The notes under the pieces are model-generated. The model was not told the DNA's origin. It did no database searches and saw nothing but the letters and a program-made list of their open reading frames with translations. 64,000 nt of DNA from Treponema sp. (GTDB lineage: Bacteria > Spirochaetota > Spirochaetia > Treponematales > Breznakiellaceae). This document shows positions 17,836 to 27,046 of this stretch, piece after piece; position 1 is the first letter of the stretch; each line of letters begins with the position of its first letter. Both the position numbers and the translations under genes were made by a program. The DNA lies in contig WRLF01000005.1 in the NCBI GenBank assembly GCA_009777735.1, positions 95,586-159,585 of the forward strand. The letters are read 5' to 3'.

Positions 17836-18788
17836 CAGCGCCTGCCCGGAGGAAGATGTTGATTGGGATTCTGCGGGGTTCCGTTTTGATGCAATTCAAA
17901 GTGAAGATGGGGGCCGGTTGATTGTCCCGTAGTTCCTACATATCCGATAAGGGTACCCGCTGCAACACTGGAATTCACGGTAATACCGGTCGCAATCCTC
18001 TGTAAGTGACCATACACACTGACAAAGTTGTTCGCATGCCTTATCCTGATATGGTTTCCTAAAAACCGGTCATATCCTGCTGTAATTACCGTACCGCTCG
18101 CGACAGAGTAAACTTCGGTCCCCGCGGTTGCGGCAATATCAATCCCCCCGTGAAATTCATTCCTTCCGGTAACGGGGTTCCGCCTTGATCCGAAACCGGA
18201 AGTCTGGCGGACAAAATTACGCAAGGGAAAAATGAATCCTGAACTGAGGAAAAAAGCCATTTCAGTTGAACTGAATTCAGCTCCGGGAAAAAAATAATAT
18301 ATGGAACTGGTTCCGTTTACCGGATTTCTAATGGTAATCTCAACCGAATGGGATTCGAGCTGTTCCTGGTTGGATATCATGAGCCGTTCAAGAGCGGAAT
18401 CCGGCTGTTCGGGAATAAACAATCCCGGTGCCGAGGGTATGAGAATGGGTCTACCGGTCTCATGCATCGAAGGGGTACTCACACGATTGAGGCTTGCAAG
18501 TGTCCAGTACGGTATAACACAACGGGCATGGAGTGAAAAGAGCGTATCACTTTCACCGGGGACATATTGGTATATGGTAAGATGATCGGCAATGGCGCGG
18601 ACATCGTTTGCGTTGTTTTTATTCAGGTTAAAGACACGTCTGCGGTTTGCTTCAACTTCAGTAATAAATTGCCTGAAATTCAGGTCCTGGCGATCCAGCC
18701 TTGTTATAGCAGGATATTCCTGGGCATGGCAAATAACGGATAGTAATAAAAAAAAGGCAAGGACGAACCCCTTGCCGAATTTCACCAT
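17835..18788 (-). CDS. Exported M23-family peptidoglycan endopeptidase
   Basis: 317 residues with a signal peptide (about 1-22) and a LysM-like stretch near residues 68-113 (YVPGESDTLFSLHARCVI...I-L-I-P-S). The C-terminal 120 residues are the LytM/M23 metallopeptidase core: S-G-F-G-S-R-R-N-P-V-T-G, the zinc ligands H...D in FHGGIDIAA (about 216-224) and the closing HLHFELH motif. All metal ligands are present, so an active peptide-crosslink hydrolase is expected rather than an EnvC-like dead activator. First gene of a unit with the PEGA-like protein. The ferredoxin gene lies 15 nt upstream on the same strand. Confidence 0.88.
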   Translation of the reverse strand: MVKFGKGFVLAFFLLLSVICHAQEYPAITRLDRQDLNFRQFITEVEANRRRVFNLNKNNANDVRAIADHLTIYQYVPGESDTLFSLHARCVIPYWTLASLNRVSTPSMHETGRPILIPSAPGLFIPEQPDSALERLMISNQEQLESHSVEITIRNPVNGTSSIYYFFPGAEFSSTEMAFFLSSGFIFPLRNFVRQTSGFGSRRNPVTGRNEFHGGIDIAATAGTEVYSVASGTVITAGYDRFLGNHIRIRHANNFVSVYGHLQRIATGITVNSSVAAGTLIGYVGTTGQSTGPHLHFELHQNGTPQNPNQHLPPGRR

Positions 18789-18803
18789 AATTTGTCCTTA
18801 ATG

Positions 18804-18974
18804 TTATTCACCGGATATAGCATCTACCGGACAGGTGCTGACGCAAACGCCGCAGTCAACACATGTACCTGCATCGATGGCCCGCTTTCCGTTTTTTTCG
18901 GAAATAGCTTCTGTTGGGCACTCACTGTCACAAGCACCGCAATTTGTGCATGCATCACTGATCTTATAAGCCAT
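18804..18974 (-). CDS. 2[4Fe-4S] ferredoxin
   Basis: A 56-residue protein read directly from the sequence, with two CxxCxxCxxxCP clusters: [12 protein letters not shown] near the N-terminus and [12 protein letters not shown] near the C-terminus, the clostridial-type bacterial ferredoxin. It carries low-potential electrons in anaerobic metabolism, for example with pyruvate:ferredoxin oxidoreductase, hydrogenase or an Rnf-type complex. Ribosome site GAGAGG lies 7 nt before the ATG. It is 15 nt upstream of the M23 gene on the same strand, but nothing suggests a joint function. Confidence 0.93.
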   Translation of the reverse strand: MAYKISDACTNCGACDSECPTEAISEKNGKRAIDAGTCVDCGVCVSTCPVDAISGE

Positions 18975-19077
18975 AATGTACCTCTCATTTAATAAGATAT
19001 AGTAAGGATATCATAAATACCATATAATTGCAATAGGGCACAGGAGAAATGCCGTTGACACTTTCCAGAGGTATAAT

Positions 19078-20430
19078 ATGACAAACAAAGACTTATTGAA
19101 AAGGTTACATAGCAAAGAAGGGACGGTTTTACTTGAATCCATGTATGGTTCTGAAACGGCAGATATGGAACGGCAGCGTTATACCAGGCTCGTTGAAGAA
19201 ATATCGGAAGATGCCGGTTTATTCAAGCGAGTCAATAATTTGAGGATATTCAGTGCGCCGGGACGTACCGAACTGGGGGGAAACCATACCGATCACAACC
19301 GGGGAAGGGTGCTGGCTGCTTCGATACAAATGGACGCTGTAGCCGTTGTTGTTCCCCGGAGTGACAGGCAGGTATTTTTTCGTTCTGTCGGTTTTCCTGA
19401 TGTGCGGGTAAATCTTGATGACAATAACGGTAAGTCCGATCTAGCGCCAAAACCGGAAGAGCAGGGAACTACCGCTTCTCTGGTACGGGGCATCGCCGCC
19501 GAATTTGTCAGGCAGGGTGTGGAAGTGCGCGGTTTCAGCGCGAATGCTTCAAATACGGTGCTGAATGGATCTGGCTTGTCTTCATCCGCTGCGGTAGAAG
19601 TACTAATTGCCAAAATATTTGACGGTTTGTACGGAAGGGATCGCTTCTCTGCTGTTGAACTTGCCAAAATAAGCCAGAAAGCGGAAAATATTTATTTCGG
19701 CAAACCCTGCGGCCTCATGGATCAGGCTGCTTCTGCGTGCGGCGGGGCTGTCGCCATTGACTTTGCCGATCCTGCCGTGACATTGGTAAGGCAAATTAAG
19801 TTTGACCCGCTGTCTCTGGGTTTTGCCCTCTGCGTGATAAATACCCGAGGCAGCCATGCCGACCTTACCCCGGATTATGCCGCCATACCCAAAGAAATGC
19901 AGGCCGTTGCCGGATGCCTTGGCAAATCATACCTTAGGGAAGCCTCCCTGTCCCAGGTATTGTCCGCCGTAGGCGAAATACGAAAAACAACCGGTGACCG
20001 GGCGCTTTTGCGGGCCATTCACTTTTTCAACGAAGATAATCGAGCCGAGGAAATGGCCGCATTGCTGGAAGAATTGGCATCCTCTGAATCTCTTGAGGTG
20101 AAACGGGAGCTTATGGGGAGGTTTTTGGATATGGTTAATGAATCGGGAGATTCTTCATGGAAGCTCCTCCAGAACATTTATTCATCCAGGGAGCCGTCCG
20201 TACAGGAAATCACATTGGCGCTGGCAGTGTCCAATGAATTTTTCCGCAGCCGCAAGTTACAGGCAGCCTGCCGGGTTCACGGCGGAGGCTTTGCCGGAAC
20301 CATTCAGGCATATGTCCCTGTCGAGGCGCTTGAGGATTACCGGACGCAAATGGAAACGATTTTTGGCCCCGGAGCACTCACCATGCTGCGGATACGGCCG
20401 GTAGGGGCAGTTGAGGTTATGTTTAGTTAA
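19078..20430 (+). CDS. galK: Galactokinase
   Basis: Phosphorylates galactose at C1 with ATP, the first step of the Leloir pathway. GHMP-kinase motifs: the galactokinase signature G-R-T-E-L-G-G-N-H-T-D-H-N (about 62-74), the ATP loop LNGSGLSSSAAVE (about 163-175) and the C-terminal VHGGGFAGT. At 450 residues it is longer than E. coli GalK (382) because of N-terminal and internal extra sequence. AGAGG lies 6 nt before the ATG. galT/galE are absent nearby, but aldose 1-epimerase follows at 22.8 kb after two unrelated genes. Heptamer repeats begin right at its stop codon. Confidence 0.92.
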   Translation: MTNKDLLKRLHSKEGTVLLESMYGSETADMERQRYTRLVEEISEDAGLFKRVNNLRIFSAPGRTELGGNHTDHNRGRVLAASIQMDAVAVVVPRSDRQVFFRSVGFPDVRVNLDDNNGKSDLAPKPEEQGTTASLVRGIAAEFVRQGVEVRGFSANASNTVLNGSGLSSSAAVEVLIAKIFDGLYGRDRFSAVELAKISQKAENIYFGKPCGLMDQAASACGGAVAIDFADPAVTLVRQIKFDPLSLGFALCVINTRGSHADLTPDYAAIPKEMQAVAGCLGKSYLREASLSQVLSAVGEIRKTTGDRALLRAIHFFNEDNRAEEMAALLEELASSESLEVKRELMGRFLDMVNESGDSSWKLLQNIYSSREPSVQEITLALAVSNEFFRSRKLQAACRVHGGGFAGTIQAYVPVEALEDYRTQMETIFGPGALTMLRIRPVGAVEVMFS

Positions 20431-20458
20431 GTAAAAAGTAAGAGGTAAGAGGTGGAAG
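20431..20458 (+). repeat. Heptamer tandem array between galK and the Sir2 gene
   Basis: Four 7-bp units (GTAAAAA, GTAAGAG, GTAAGAG, GTGGAAG). The third supplies the AGAGG ribosome site and the fourth the GTG start codon of the Sir2 gene. Confidence 0.8.
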
Positions 20459-21192
20459 AGAGTGTTGCCGAGTTGGTGCGGCTGATACGAGAGGCAAAAT
20501 ATTGTGTGGCGTTTACAGGTGCGGGAGTCAGTACGCTTTCCGGTATTCGGGATTTTCGCGGTAAAAATGGTTTGTACAACGATATTGATGCTGAAAAAAT
20601 ATTTGATATTAATTATTTTGAACAGGATCCATCATTGTATTATGGTAGCGCCGGATCATTTATTTATGGTATCGATGAAAAACAGCCGTCTGTGGTGCAT
20701 ACCGTTTTGGGAGAACTTGAAAAACAGGGATTCCTTAAATCAGTGATCACACAAAACATCGACCTGCTCCATCAAAAAGGGGGCAGCTCCAATGTTATCG
20801 AAGTACACGGTTCGCCCAAAATCCATTATTGCCTTTGCTGCGCAGGGATTAGAATGAGTTATGAAGATGCTGCCGCGATTGTCCGCGCCGGGGGGATGCC
20901 TCAATGCCCATCATGCGGCAAGGTACTAAAACCGGCGATAACATTTTTCGGCGAAAGCCTGCCCATAGAGGCGTTGCGGCAGGCGGTAACGGAATCCCAG
21001 CAAGCCGACCTTATGCTGGTGCTGGGAAGCAGCCTGACTGTGTATCCCGCCGCCTCCATGCCCGATTACACCCTCCGCAACGGCGGCAAAATCATCATTG
21101 TGAACAACATGCCTACCCACCTTGATCGTATGGCGGCCATGCGCTTTGACGAACTGGAACCGGTGTTTGAAAGTATCAGAGAACTGTTATAA
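20452..21192 (+). CDS. cobB: Sir2-family NAD-dependent protein deacylase
   Basis: Removes acetyl or other acyl groups from protein lysines while cleaving NAD. All hallmarks are there: [17 protein letters not shown] (about 21-37, NAD binding), T-Q-N-I-D-L-L-H (100-107), catalytic H119 in EVHGS, and two zinc CxxC pairs (C127/C130, C152/C155), then G-S-S-L-T-V-Y-P. Length 246, normal for bacterial class. GTG start at 20452, whose codon and ribosome site come from the heptamer repeat. Separated from galK by 21 nt, so likely cotranscribed; a metabolic link is not evident. Confidence 0.93.
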   Translation: MEESVAELVRLIREAKYCVAFTGAGVSTLSGIRDFRGKNGLYNDIDAEKIFDINYFEQDPSLYYGSAGSFIYGIDEKQPSVVHTVLGELEKQGFLKSVITQNIDLLHQKGGSSNVIEVHGSPKIHYCLCCAGIRMSYEDAAAIVRAGGMPQCPSCGKVLKPAITFFGESLPIEALRQAVTESQQADLMLVLGSSLTVYPAASMPDYTLRNGGKIIIVNNMPTHLDRMAAMRFDELEPVFESIRELL

Positions 21193-21199
21193 AAAGGCT

Positions 21200-22690
21200 T
21201 CAGGCACCGTTTTCCGTTAATAACGCCAATGCCTTGTCCACCCGCTGCAATGATTTTTCAACGCCGAGAAGCCGCAGGGAGCCGAACAGGGGAGGGCTGA
21301 CCCGGCTGCCGGTAATGGCGACACGCAGAGGCATCATCACATCGCCTAACTTGACCGATTCCTGTTCGCACTTTTCCTTGATGATAACTTCAGCCGTCGT
21401 GTCGTCCGGGGATTGGGCAAGGGACGGGATGAGTTCTCTGCCCAGTTGCAGCAGTTGTATAGTTCCGGTACGATCAGATTTTTTTGGGATAAATTCTTCG
21501 GCGGCGGGGAGGGCGGGCTCACTGAACAGGTAGGCGATTTTTTCGGGAGCTTCATTGAGCAAGACAAGCCGTTCGCGGATGAGGGGCATGGCGGCGGTGA
21601 ATAATTTGTGCTGATCTGCCGTTGGCTCTTTCCCTTCTGTACCGAACAGACCTGCCTCTATAGCAAATGGCAGACAAAGAACAGCAAGTTCGTCATCGCT
21701 TTTCATTCTGATGTACTGGCCGTTAAACCATTCGAGTTTCTTGTAGTCAAAAACCGCAGGCGCTTTGCTGAGTTTTTCCAGGCAGAACAGTTTCTCAAGC
21801 TCCTGCAGACTGTATATATCTCTGTTATCTTCATAAGAAGCGCCCAGCAGTGCAACGTAATTAATTAGTGCTTCGGGCATATATCCCTGTAAGCGGAATT
21901 CGTCGATGCTCGTTGCCCCGTGCCGCTTGCTGAGTTTTTTTCCGTCCTGACCCATCACCATGGGGAGGTGGCAGAATTGCGGCGGCTCCCAGCCGAAACA
22001 CCGGTACATGATCACATGCAGCGGCGTTGATGCCAGCCATTCCTGGGCGCGCAGGACGTGGCTTATTTCCATAAGGTGATCATCAACCACATTGGCAAGG
22101 TGGTAAGTGGGGAATCCGTCAGACTTGAGCAGTACGGGGTCGGGGTTAACATCGTCGTTTTTCCATTCAATATCGCCTAACAAATGGTCGTGAAAACGGG
22201 TGGTTTCGCCTAACGGTATTTTCAGCCGTATCGTACAGGCCTCTCCTGCCTGCGCCCTGCGTGCCGCTTCTTCCGGCGGGATAACCCGGCAATGGCGGTC
22301 GTAGCCGCTTTCCGGTGAACGGGCTGCTTCCCGTTCCTGACGAACCTGGTCGATTCGTTCGGCAGTACAGAAACAATAATACCCAAACCCTTTGCCAACC
22401 AGTTCTTCGGCGAATTTTTTGTACAGTTCCGATCGTTCGGATTGTATATACGGCGCAAAATGTCCTCCGCAGTCAGGCCCTTCGTCCCAGCGGATGCCCA
22501 GCCACTTGAACGTATCGTAGAGGTTTTGCACAAAACTCTGGTCAGAGCGGGTACGGTCGGTATCTTCCAGCCGGAGGATAAATGTGCCGCTCTTTGAACG
22601 GGCAAACAGATAATTAAACAGGGCGGTTCTGATTCCGCCAATATGCTGCAACCCTGTAGGAGAGGGGGCATAACGGTCACGGATTTTCAT
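21200..22690 (-). CDS. gltX: Glutamyl-tRNA synthetase
   Basis: Charges tRNA-Glu. Class I synthetase motifs: RYAPSPTGLQHIGGIRTAL (HIGH variant H-I-G-G) at the N-terminus and KKLSKRHG (KMSKS variant) near residue 250. 496 residues, a normal length. Start taken at ATG 22690 because conserved sequence begins there; the longer frame to 22744 would add 18 unconserved residues and lie upstream of the likely promoter. A TATACT box ends 6 nt before this ATG, so the message may be leaderless. Convergent with the Sir2 gene, 7 nt between stops. Confidence 0.95.
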   Translation of the reverse strand: MKIRDRYAPSPTGLQHIGGIRTALFNYLFARSKSGTFILRLEDTDRTRSDQSFVQNLYDTFKWLGIRWDEGPDCGGHFAPYIQSERSELYKKFAEELVGKGFGYYCFCTAERIDQVRQEREAARSPESGYDRHCRVIPPEEAARRAQAGEACTIRLKIPLGETTRFHDHLLGDIEWKNDDVNPDPVLLKSDGFPTYHLANVVDDHLMEISHVLRAQEWLASTPLHVIMYRCFGWEPPQFCHLPMVMGQDGKKLSKRHGATSIDEFRLQGYMPEALINYVALLGASYEDNRDIYSLQELEKLFCLEKLSKAPAVFDYKKLEWFNGQYIRMKSDDELAVLCLPFAIEAGLFGTEGKEPTADQHKLFTAAMPLIRERLVLLNEAPEKIAYLFSEPALPAAEEFIPKKSDRTGTIQLLQLGRELIPSLAQSPDDTTAEVIIKEKCEQESVKLGDVMMPLRVAITGSRVSPPLFGSLRLLGVEKSLQRVDKALALLTENGA

Positions 22691-22696
22691 GAAAAT

Positions 22697-22702
22697 AGTA
22701 TA
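22697..22702 (-). promoter_or_regulatory. -10 box of gltX, 6 nt from the start codon
   Basis: TATACT on the minus strand followed by ATTTTC and the ATG at 22690. No good -35 box. The same TGTATACTAT arrangement, again 6 nt from ATG, precedes asnS at 63.6 kb. Confidence 0.45.
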
Positions 22703-22728
22703 CAAGGAATAAGGGTATAAGTTATACT
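22699..22728 (+). promoter_or_regulatory. Candidate promoter for the small ORF and galM
   Basis: TATACA (22699-22704, 4 of 6 to TTGACA), 18-nt spacer, TATACT (22723-22728), then 6 nt to the ATG of a 26-codon ORF. It overlaps the gltX promoter region on the opposite strand. Confidence 0.4.
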
Positions 22729-22734
22729 GCCACC

Positions 22735-22815
22735 ATGAGCGCATTACCGCATTACACTGTAGAGGTAACTACTCTGCCCGGATTAAATATTTCACTTGAG
22801 AAGGTGTTTAGATGA
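22735..22815 (+). CDS. Candidate 26-codon leader ORF upstream of aldose 1-epimerase
   Basis: An ATG-started frame of 26 codons (begins MSALPHYTVEV, ends SLEKVFR) whose TGA overlaps the ATG of galM (ATGA). It starts 6 nt after a TATACT box, so it would be the first thing translated on a leaderless message. It may couple translation into galM, or be chance, since galM has its own GAGAAGG site inside this ORF. No family recognised. Confidence 0.3.
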   Translation: MSALPHYTVEVTTLPGLNISLEKVFR

Positions 22816-23891
22816 AAATAAACAGGCAAAAATTTGGGGTTCTCTCCAATGGGAAAAAAGTGTTTTTATACACTTTAAAAGCAGGAGATTTGCAATTCAG
22901 CATTACCAATTTTGGCGCAACATGGACAAGCCTGATAGTCCCTTCACGTAAAGGCGGCTCGCTACCCGGGGGTGGCGCATCCGATGTGCTTTTGGGGTTT
23001 TCCGGATTAGACGGCTATTTGAACAACGGACCATACATTGGGGTTACCGTTGGCCGTTTTGCCAATCGTATTGGCGGCGCCGGTTTCTCTTTGGGCGGCA
23101 AGACATACCAGCTTGACAAAAATGCCGGAAACAATACCCTGCACGGAGGACAGCGGGGGTATGATAAAAAACTCTGGAAATCCGAGGCTTATGAGGAAAG
23201 TGACGGTGTATTTGTTCGATTCGAGCTTGAAAGTCCCGATGGAGAGTGTGGATTTCCGGGAAACCTCAGGTCTGCAGTTAGCTACGGTTTAACCAAGTCA
23301 AATAAAATCATTGCAATGTATGAAGCAAAAGCCGACGCTCCAACTCCGGTAAACATCACGAATCACGCATATTTCAATTTAGCGGGGGAGGGCAGCGGTT
23401 CCATACTTTCCCACGAAGCCTGTTTGTATGCATCCTCGTATATTGAAGTAGATGATCAGCTTATACCAACAGGCAGACTGATTCCGGTTCGCGGCAGCCC
23501 CTTCGACTTCCGGAAAAAGAAAGCCATATCCCAGGATATAAAAAAAGAATTCGGCGGTTCGGGCGGTGCTAAAGGTGTTGACGGTTACGATCACTGTTTT
23601 ACCGTTGACGGCGACCCGGGAAAACTCCGCCCCTGTGCCGAGATATATGAATCCAAAACCGGCAGAACAATGAAGGTATTCACCACCCAGCCGGGAGTTC
23701 AGTTTTATATCGGCAATATGCTACCCGGCATTCCTGGCAAGGCAGGAGCGCTGTATTCCCGGCATACCGGTTTTTGCCTGGAAACACAGCATTTCCCTGA
23801 TTCTCCCAATATTAAAGATTTTCCTTCGGCAATATTCGGGCCCGGTAATGATTACAGAGAAAAGTCGGTGTTCGCATTTGAGATAGAGTAA
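22812..23891 (+). CDS. galM: Aldose 1-epimerase (mutarotase)
   Basis: Interconverts alpha and beta anomers of galactose or glucose, feeding galactokinase. GalM-family motifs: F-G-A-T-W-T-S-L, the substrate-binding region GRFANRIGGAGFSLGGKTYQL (catalytic site neighbourhood about 76-96), NNTLHGG, N-I-T-N-H-A-Y-F-N-L-A-G (catalytic His about 180) and Y-D-H-C-F with the catalytic Glu in CLETQHFPDSPN. 359 residues is normal. GAGAAGG lies 8 nt before the ATG. With galK 3.6 kb away it makes a scattered galactose-use set; gltX lies between them on the other strand. Confidence 0.93.
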   Translation: MKINRQKFGVLSNGKKVFLYTLKAGDLQFSITNFGATWTSLIVPSRKGGSLPGGGASDVLLGFSGLDGYLNNGPYIGVTVGRFANRIGGAGFSLGGKTYQLDKNAGNNTLHGGQRGYDKKLWKSEAYEESDGVFVRFELESPDGECGFPGNLRSAVSYGLTKSNKIIAMYEAKADAPTPVNITNHAYFNLAGEGSGSILSHEACLYASSYIEVDDQLIPTGRLIPVRGSPFDFRKKKAISQDIKKEFGGSGGAKGVDGYDHCFTVDGDPGKLRPCAEIYESKTGRTMKVFTTQPGVQFYIGNMLPGIPGKAGALYSRHTGFCLETQHFPDSPNIKDFPSAIFGPGNDYREKSVFAFEIE

Positions 23892-23893
23892 AT

Positions 23894-23918
23894 TACACAA
23901 ATCCGGTGTATTTTCTTT
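23894..23918 (+). terminator. Weak hairpin-T-run after galM
   Basis: TACAC (23894-23898) and GTGTA (23906-23910) form a 5-bp stem followed by TTTTCTTT, directly behind the galM stop. Plausible but weak terminator. Confidence 0.35.
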
Positions 23919-24001
23919 ATGAATTAAAATTTAAAATTTGTGGTATTTTACTATTGCCATTTTTTTCGATATGTGGTAAAAGGGTAAATGTAGTATCTAG
24001 C

Positions 24002-24017
24002 AAACGCCTGTGCGTTT
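24002..24017 (+). promoter_or_regulatory. Hairpin in the V-ATPase leader
   Basis: Perfect 6-bp inverted repeat AAACGC-CTGT-GCGTTT, 25 nt before the atpE start and ahead of the GAGGGA ribosome site. It could be an operator or an mRNA 5' stem. The rest of the 151-nt gap to galM shows no clear promoter. Confidence 0.3.
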
Positions 24018-24042
24018 TATATAACGACAAAAAGAGGGAAGC

Positions 24043-24669
24043 ATGGATATCCAGGTACAGGAACTCATTGATAAAATAAAAAGAGACGGTATCGAGACCG
24101 CTTCGGAAGAAGCTGCCAGAATCAAGCTTGAGGCCGAAAACGAGGCAAAGCAGATTGTTGAATCGGCTAAAAAAGAAGCTACAGACATTGTCGCGAAAGG
24201 CAAAAAAGACGCAGAACGTGCCGAAAAAGCCGGAACGGCAGCCCTTGAACAGGCATCACGCAACCTTGTGCTGGTGTTTAAAGGTGAAATTCAAGCTTTG
24301 CTGGACAAAGTAGTCAATGCACAGCTTGGAGCGTCGTATAATACCGATGTTCTCAAGGCTGTGTTACCCGATCTTTTAAAATCCTGGGGAGCAAAAAGTG
24401 CGAATTCTCTTGTTTTACTCCTGCCCGAAGCTGCTCTAGACAAACTGAAGAGCTTCTTCATGGATAAACTCTCATCTGAACTTAAAAAAGGTCTTGAACT
24501 TAAGTCAGATCCTAATCTGGCTGACGGGTTCCGTATTGCCAATAAAGATGGTTCCGCATACTATGATTTTTCGGCGGATTCTGTAGCGGAAATGCTCTCA
24601 GCCTACCTTAACCCCCAGTTAGCGGGAATTCTTACATCATCGGTAAAAAACCAGAAAAAGGAAGCATAG
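24043..24669 (+). CDS. atpE: V-type ATP synthase subunit E
   Basis: Peripheral-stalk subunit tying the catalytic head to the membrane. The first 100 or so residues are a charged, Ala/Glu/Lys-rich helix (A-A-R-I-K-L-E-A-E-N-E-A-K-Q-I) as in E subunits, followed by a compact C-terminal domain. 208 residues is the usual size. GAGGGA ribosome site. First gene of a seven-gene operon in the spirochaete/chlamydial order E, DUF2764, A, B, D, I, K; the next gene begins directly after its stop codon. Confidence 0.88.
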   Translation: MDIQVQELIDKIKRDGIETASEEAARIKLEAENEAKQIVESAKKEATDIVAKGKKDAERAEKAGTAALEQASRNLVLVFKGEIQALLDKVVNAQLGASYNTDVLKAVLPDLLKSWGAKSANSLVLLLPEAALDKLKSFFMDKLSSELKKGLELKSDPNLADGFRIANKDGSAYYDFSADSVAEMLSAYLNPQLAGILTSSVKNQKKEA

Positions 24670-25278
24670 GTGGGACACTACTATTATCTGGTACCCCAGC
24701 TTGCCCACCTCGTATTCGGTCAGACGCCGCCTGTATCGTCACAGGAGTTCAGGGCAGCTGCAATGCCTTTGCTCACAGAAGAAGATGCAGCCCTAATGGA
24801 CCTGCTTGGTCTTGACCCCCAACCGCTCAAGCGAAATGAGGAAATATCCGGCCTTACCTACACTAACAGATTTCCGTGCAGTGGTTCGGATTTTATTGAC
24901 GGCTGGCGGGAATGGGAAAGGGTTTTACGTTTGAACCTTGCCAAATTCCGCTCTGCTAAACTTAAACGGGAAACGGCGGTTGATCCCCCGGGTTCTCCGG
25001 CTGATGCTGTTGCTGCTGCGGCACGGGCTGTTCAGGAAACATCACCGCTTGACGGAGAAAAAATTATCGACAAGGCCCGCTGGAACGCTATTGAAGCTTT
25101 ACAGGGAACGGATTATTTTGATCGTAATACCGTTTTTGCCTATCTATTAAAGCTCATCATTCTGGAACGTAATGCATTATTTCACCCCGAAACGGGGTTT
25201 TCTGAATATAAATCTCTGTACACTTCCATTTTGGAAAGTGCAACACAAGGTGCTTCACCTACGGGAGAACCTAAATGA
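24670..25278 (+). CDS. DUF2764 protein of the V-ATPase operon
   Basis: Starts with MGHYYYLVPQLAHLVFG, characteristic of DUF2764, a family found in V-ATPase operons of spirochaetes, chlamydiae and Bacteroidetes between subunits E and A. Biochemical role is not established; since separate C, F and G genes are missing from this operon it may stand in for a central- or peripheral-stalk part such as C/d, which is inference. GTG start directly after the atpE TAG; its stop overlaps the atpA ATG (ATGA), so translation is tightly coupled on both sides. Confidence 0.8.
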   Translation: MGHYYYLVPQLAHLVFGQTPPVSSQEFRAAAMPLLTEEDAALMDLLGLDPQPLKRNEEISGLTYTNRFPCSGSDFIDGWREWERVLRLNLAKFRSAKLKRETAVDPPGSPADAVAAAARAVQETSPLDGEKIIDKARWNAIEALQGTDYFDRNTVFAYLLKLIILERNALFHPETGFSEYKSLYTSILESATQGASPTGEPK

Positions 25279-27035
25279 CAGGAACAAAAGGAACGGTTGT
25301 AGCCGTCAACGGCAATATGGTAAGCGCTCGTTTTAACGGCGCTGTTTCCATGAACGAAGTCGGTTATGTGAAAGTCGCCGACACACGGCTCAAAAGCGAA
25401 ATCATCCGAATTCGCGGCGAGGTATGTCAGTTACAGGTCTTTGAAATTACCAAAGGAATCACCGTCGGTGATGAAGTGGAATTTACTACAGACATGCTGG
25501 CAGTAGAATTGGGGCCGGGCCTCCTTGGTCAGGTCTACGACGGTCTGCAAAACCCTTTGCCCCAGCTTGCCAAGGCGGCGGGGTATTTTCTGGAGCGGGG
25601 TGTCTACATGGATCCCCTGCCCTCAGACAATAAATGGGAATTTACCCCGGTGGTACAAGTCGGCGACAAAGTCGAACGGTCAGATACACTTGGTACAGTG
25701 CCGGAAGGAGCATTTACCCACCGTATAATGGTGCCTTTTGGGATGTACGGCTCGTACACTGTTGATAAAATTAAAAAAGCGGGATCATACAAGATCACTG
25801 AAACTATTGCGGAGTTAAAAGACGATAAAGGCAAAGTCATCCCTGTAACGATGAGTTTTCGCTGGCCGGTTAAACGAGCGGTTGACTGTTACAAAGAACG
25901 GCTTATGCCCGTTGATCCCATGGTAACCAGGGTTCGCCTTGTCGATACGTTTTTCCCGGTTGCACGCGGCGGGACGTATTGTATTCCCGGCCCCTTCGGC
26001 GCCGGCAAGACGGTTTTGCAGCAGATCACCAGCCGGTTCGCCGATGTTGACATCGTTATAGTTGCAGCTTGCGGCGAGCGGGCAGGCGAAGTTGTTGAGA
26101 CCCTCAAGGAATTCCCCGAACTGGTTGATGAAAAAACCGGCCGCTCCCTCATGGAACGGACGATCATTATCTGTAATACTTCATCGATGCCTGTCGCTGC
26201 CCGCGAAGCTTCGGTGTATACGGCAGTAACCCTTGCCGAATACTACCGGCAAATGGGCCTGCATGTCCTCCTCCTGGCAGACTCAACGAGCCGCTGGGCG
26301 CAGGCGATGCGCGAAATGTCCGGCCGCCTGGAGGAAATACCCGGCGAGGAAGCCTTCCCCGCCTACCTCGAATCAACGATTGCCAGTTTCTACGAACGGG
26401 CCGGTATTGTAAAACTCAATGACAACAGCCTTGGCTCTGTCACTATCGGCGGCACGGTTTCTCCGGCCGGCGGTAACTTTGAAGAGCCGGTAACCCAGGC
26501 AACACTGAAAGTTGTCGGGGCCTTCCACGGTCTTTCCCGTGAACGCTCCGATGCCCGTAAGTTTCCCGCCATTCACCCCATGGACTCCTGGTCAAAATAC
26601 AAGGGCATTATTGATGCGGAAAAAGTCGCCTATGCTCACGGCTTCATGCGCCGGGGCGGCGAGGTTGAACAGATGATGAAGGTTGTCGGCGAAGAAGGAA
26701 CCAGCATAGAAGACTATGTGGTCTACCTCAAGGGTGATCTAATAGACTCGGTATACTTTCAGCAAAACTCCTTTGATGAAGTTGACGCGGCAGTTAAACC
26801 TGAACGGCAGATTTACACGTTTACCAAACTGTTGGTTATATTGGCATCGCAATTCAGTTTCCCCGACAAGAATGAAGCCCGCATCTGGTTCTCAAGGCTC
26901 AGGCAGAAATTCCTTGACTACAACGGTTCCAAATGGCAGGAAGCCCAGTTCAAGAAACTGGAAAAAGAAATCGAAGATTCGATTAAGAATCAGTCGCAAG
27001 GTCTTGATAAGGCCGCCGAAAAATATTTGGCATAG
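25275..27035 (+). CDS. atpA: V-type ATP synthase catalytic subunit A
   Basis: Catalytic nucleotide-binding subunit of the V1/A1 head. P-loop GPFGAGKT at residues 239-246, the A-subunit-specific insert between the N-terminal barrel and the P-loop (about 110-200), the catalytic G-E-R-A-G region and [21 protein letters not shown] (about 345-365). 586 residues is normal. It couples ATP hydrolysis or synthesis to ion flow through subunits I and K. ATG overlaps the upstream stop (ATGA); subunit B follows after 11 nt. Confidence 0.96.
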   Translation: MTGTKGTVVAVNGNMVSARFNGAVSMNEVGYVKVADTRLKSEIIRIRGEVCQLQVFEITKGITVGDEVEFTTDMLAVELGPGLLGQVYDGLQNPLPQLAKAAGYFLERGVYMDPLPSDNKWEFTPVVQVGDKVERSDTLGTVPEGAFTHRIMVPFGMYGSYTVDKIKKAGSYKITETIAELKDDKGKVIPVTMSFRWPVKRAVDCYKERLMPVDPMVTRVRLVDTFFPVARGGTYCIPGPFGAGKTVLQQITSRFADVDIVIVAACGERAGEVVETLKEFPELVDEKTGRSLMERTIIICNTSSMPVAAREASVYTAVTLAEYYRQMGLHVLLLADSTSRWAQAMREMSGRLEEIPGEEAFPAYLESTIASFYERAGIVKLNDNSLGSVTIGGTVSPAGGNFEEPVTQATLKVVGAFHGLSRERSDARKFPAIHPMDSWSKYKGIIDAEKVAYAHGFMRRGGEVEQMMKVVGEEGTSIEDYVVYLKGDLIDSVYFQQNSFDEVDAAVKPERQIYTFTKLLVILASQFSFPDKNEARIWFSRLRQKFLDYNGSKWQEAQFKKLEKEIEDSIKNQSQGLDKAAEKYLA

Positions 27036-27046
27036 GACGGGAGTAT

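Noticed and set aside
19055..19077. TTGACA...TATAAT before galK as a promoter
   Set aside because: The spacer is only 11 nt and the TATAAT directly abuts the ATG; the AGAGG ribosome site is a better reading of this stretch.
22691..22744. Longer GltX start adding 18 residues
   Set aside because: The conserved N-terminus begins at 22690 and the -10 box lies in the extension.
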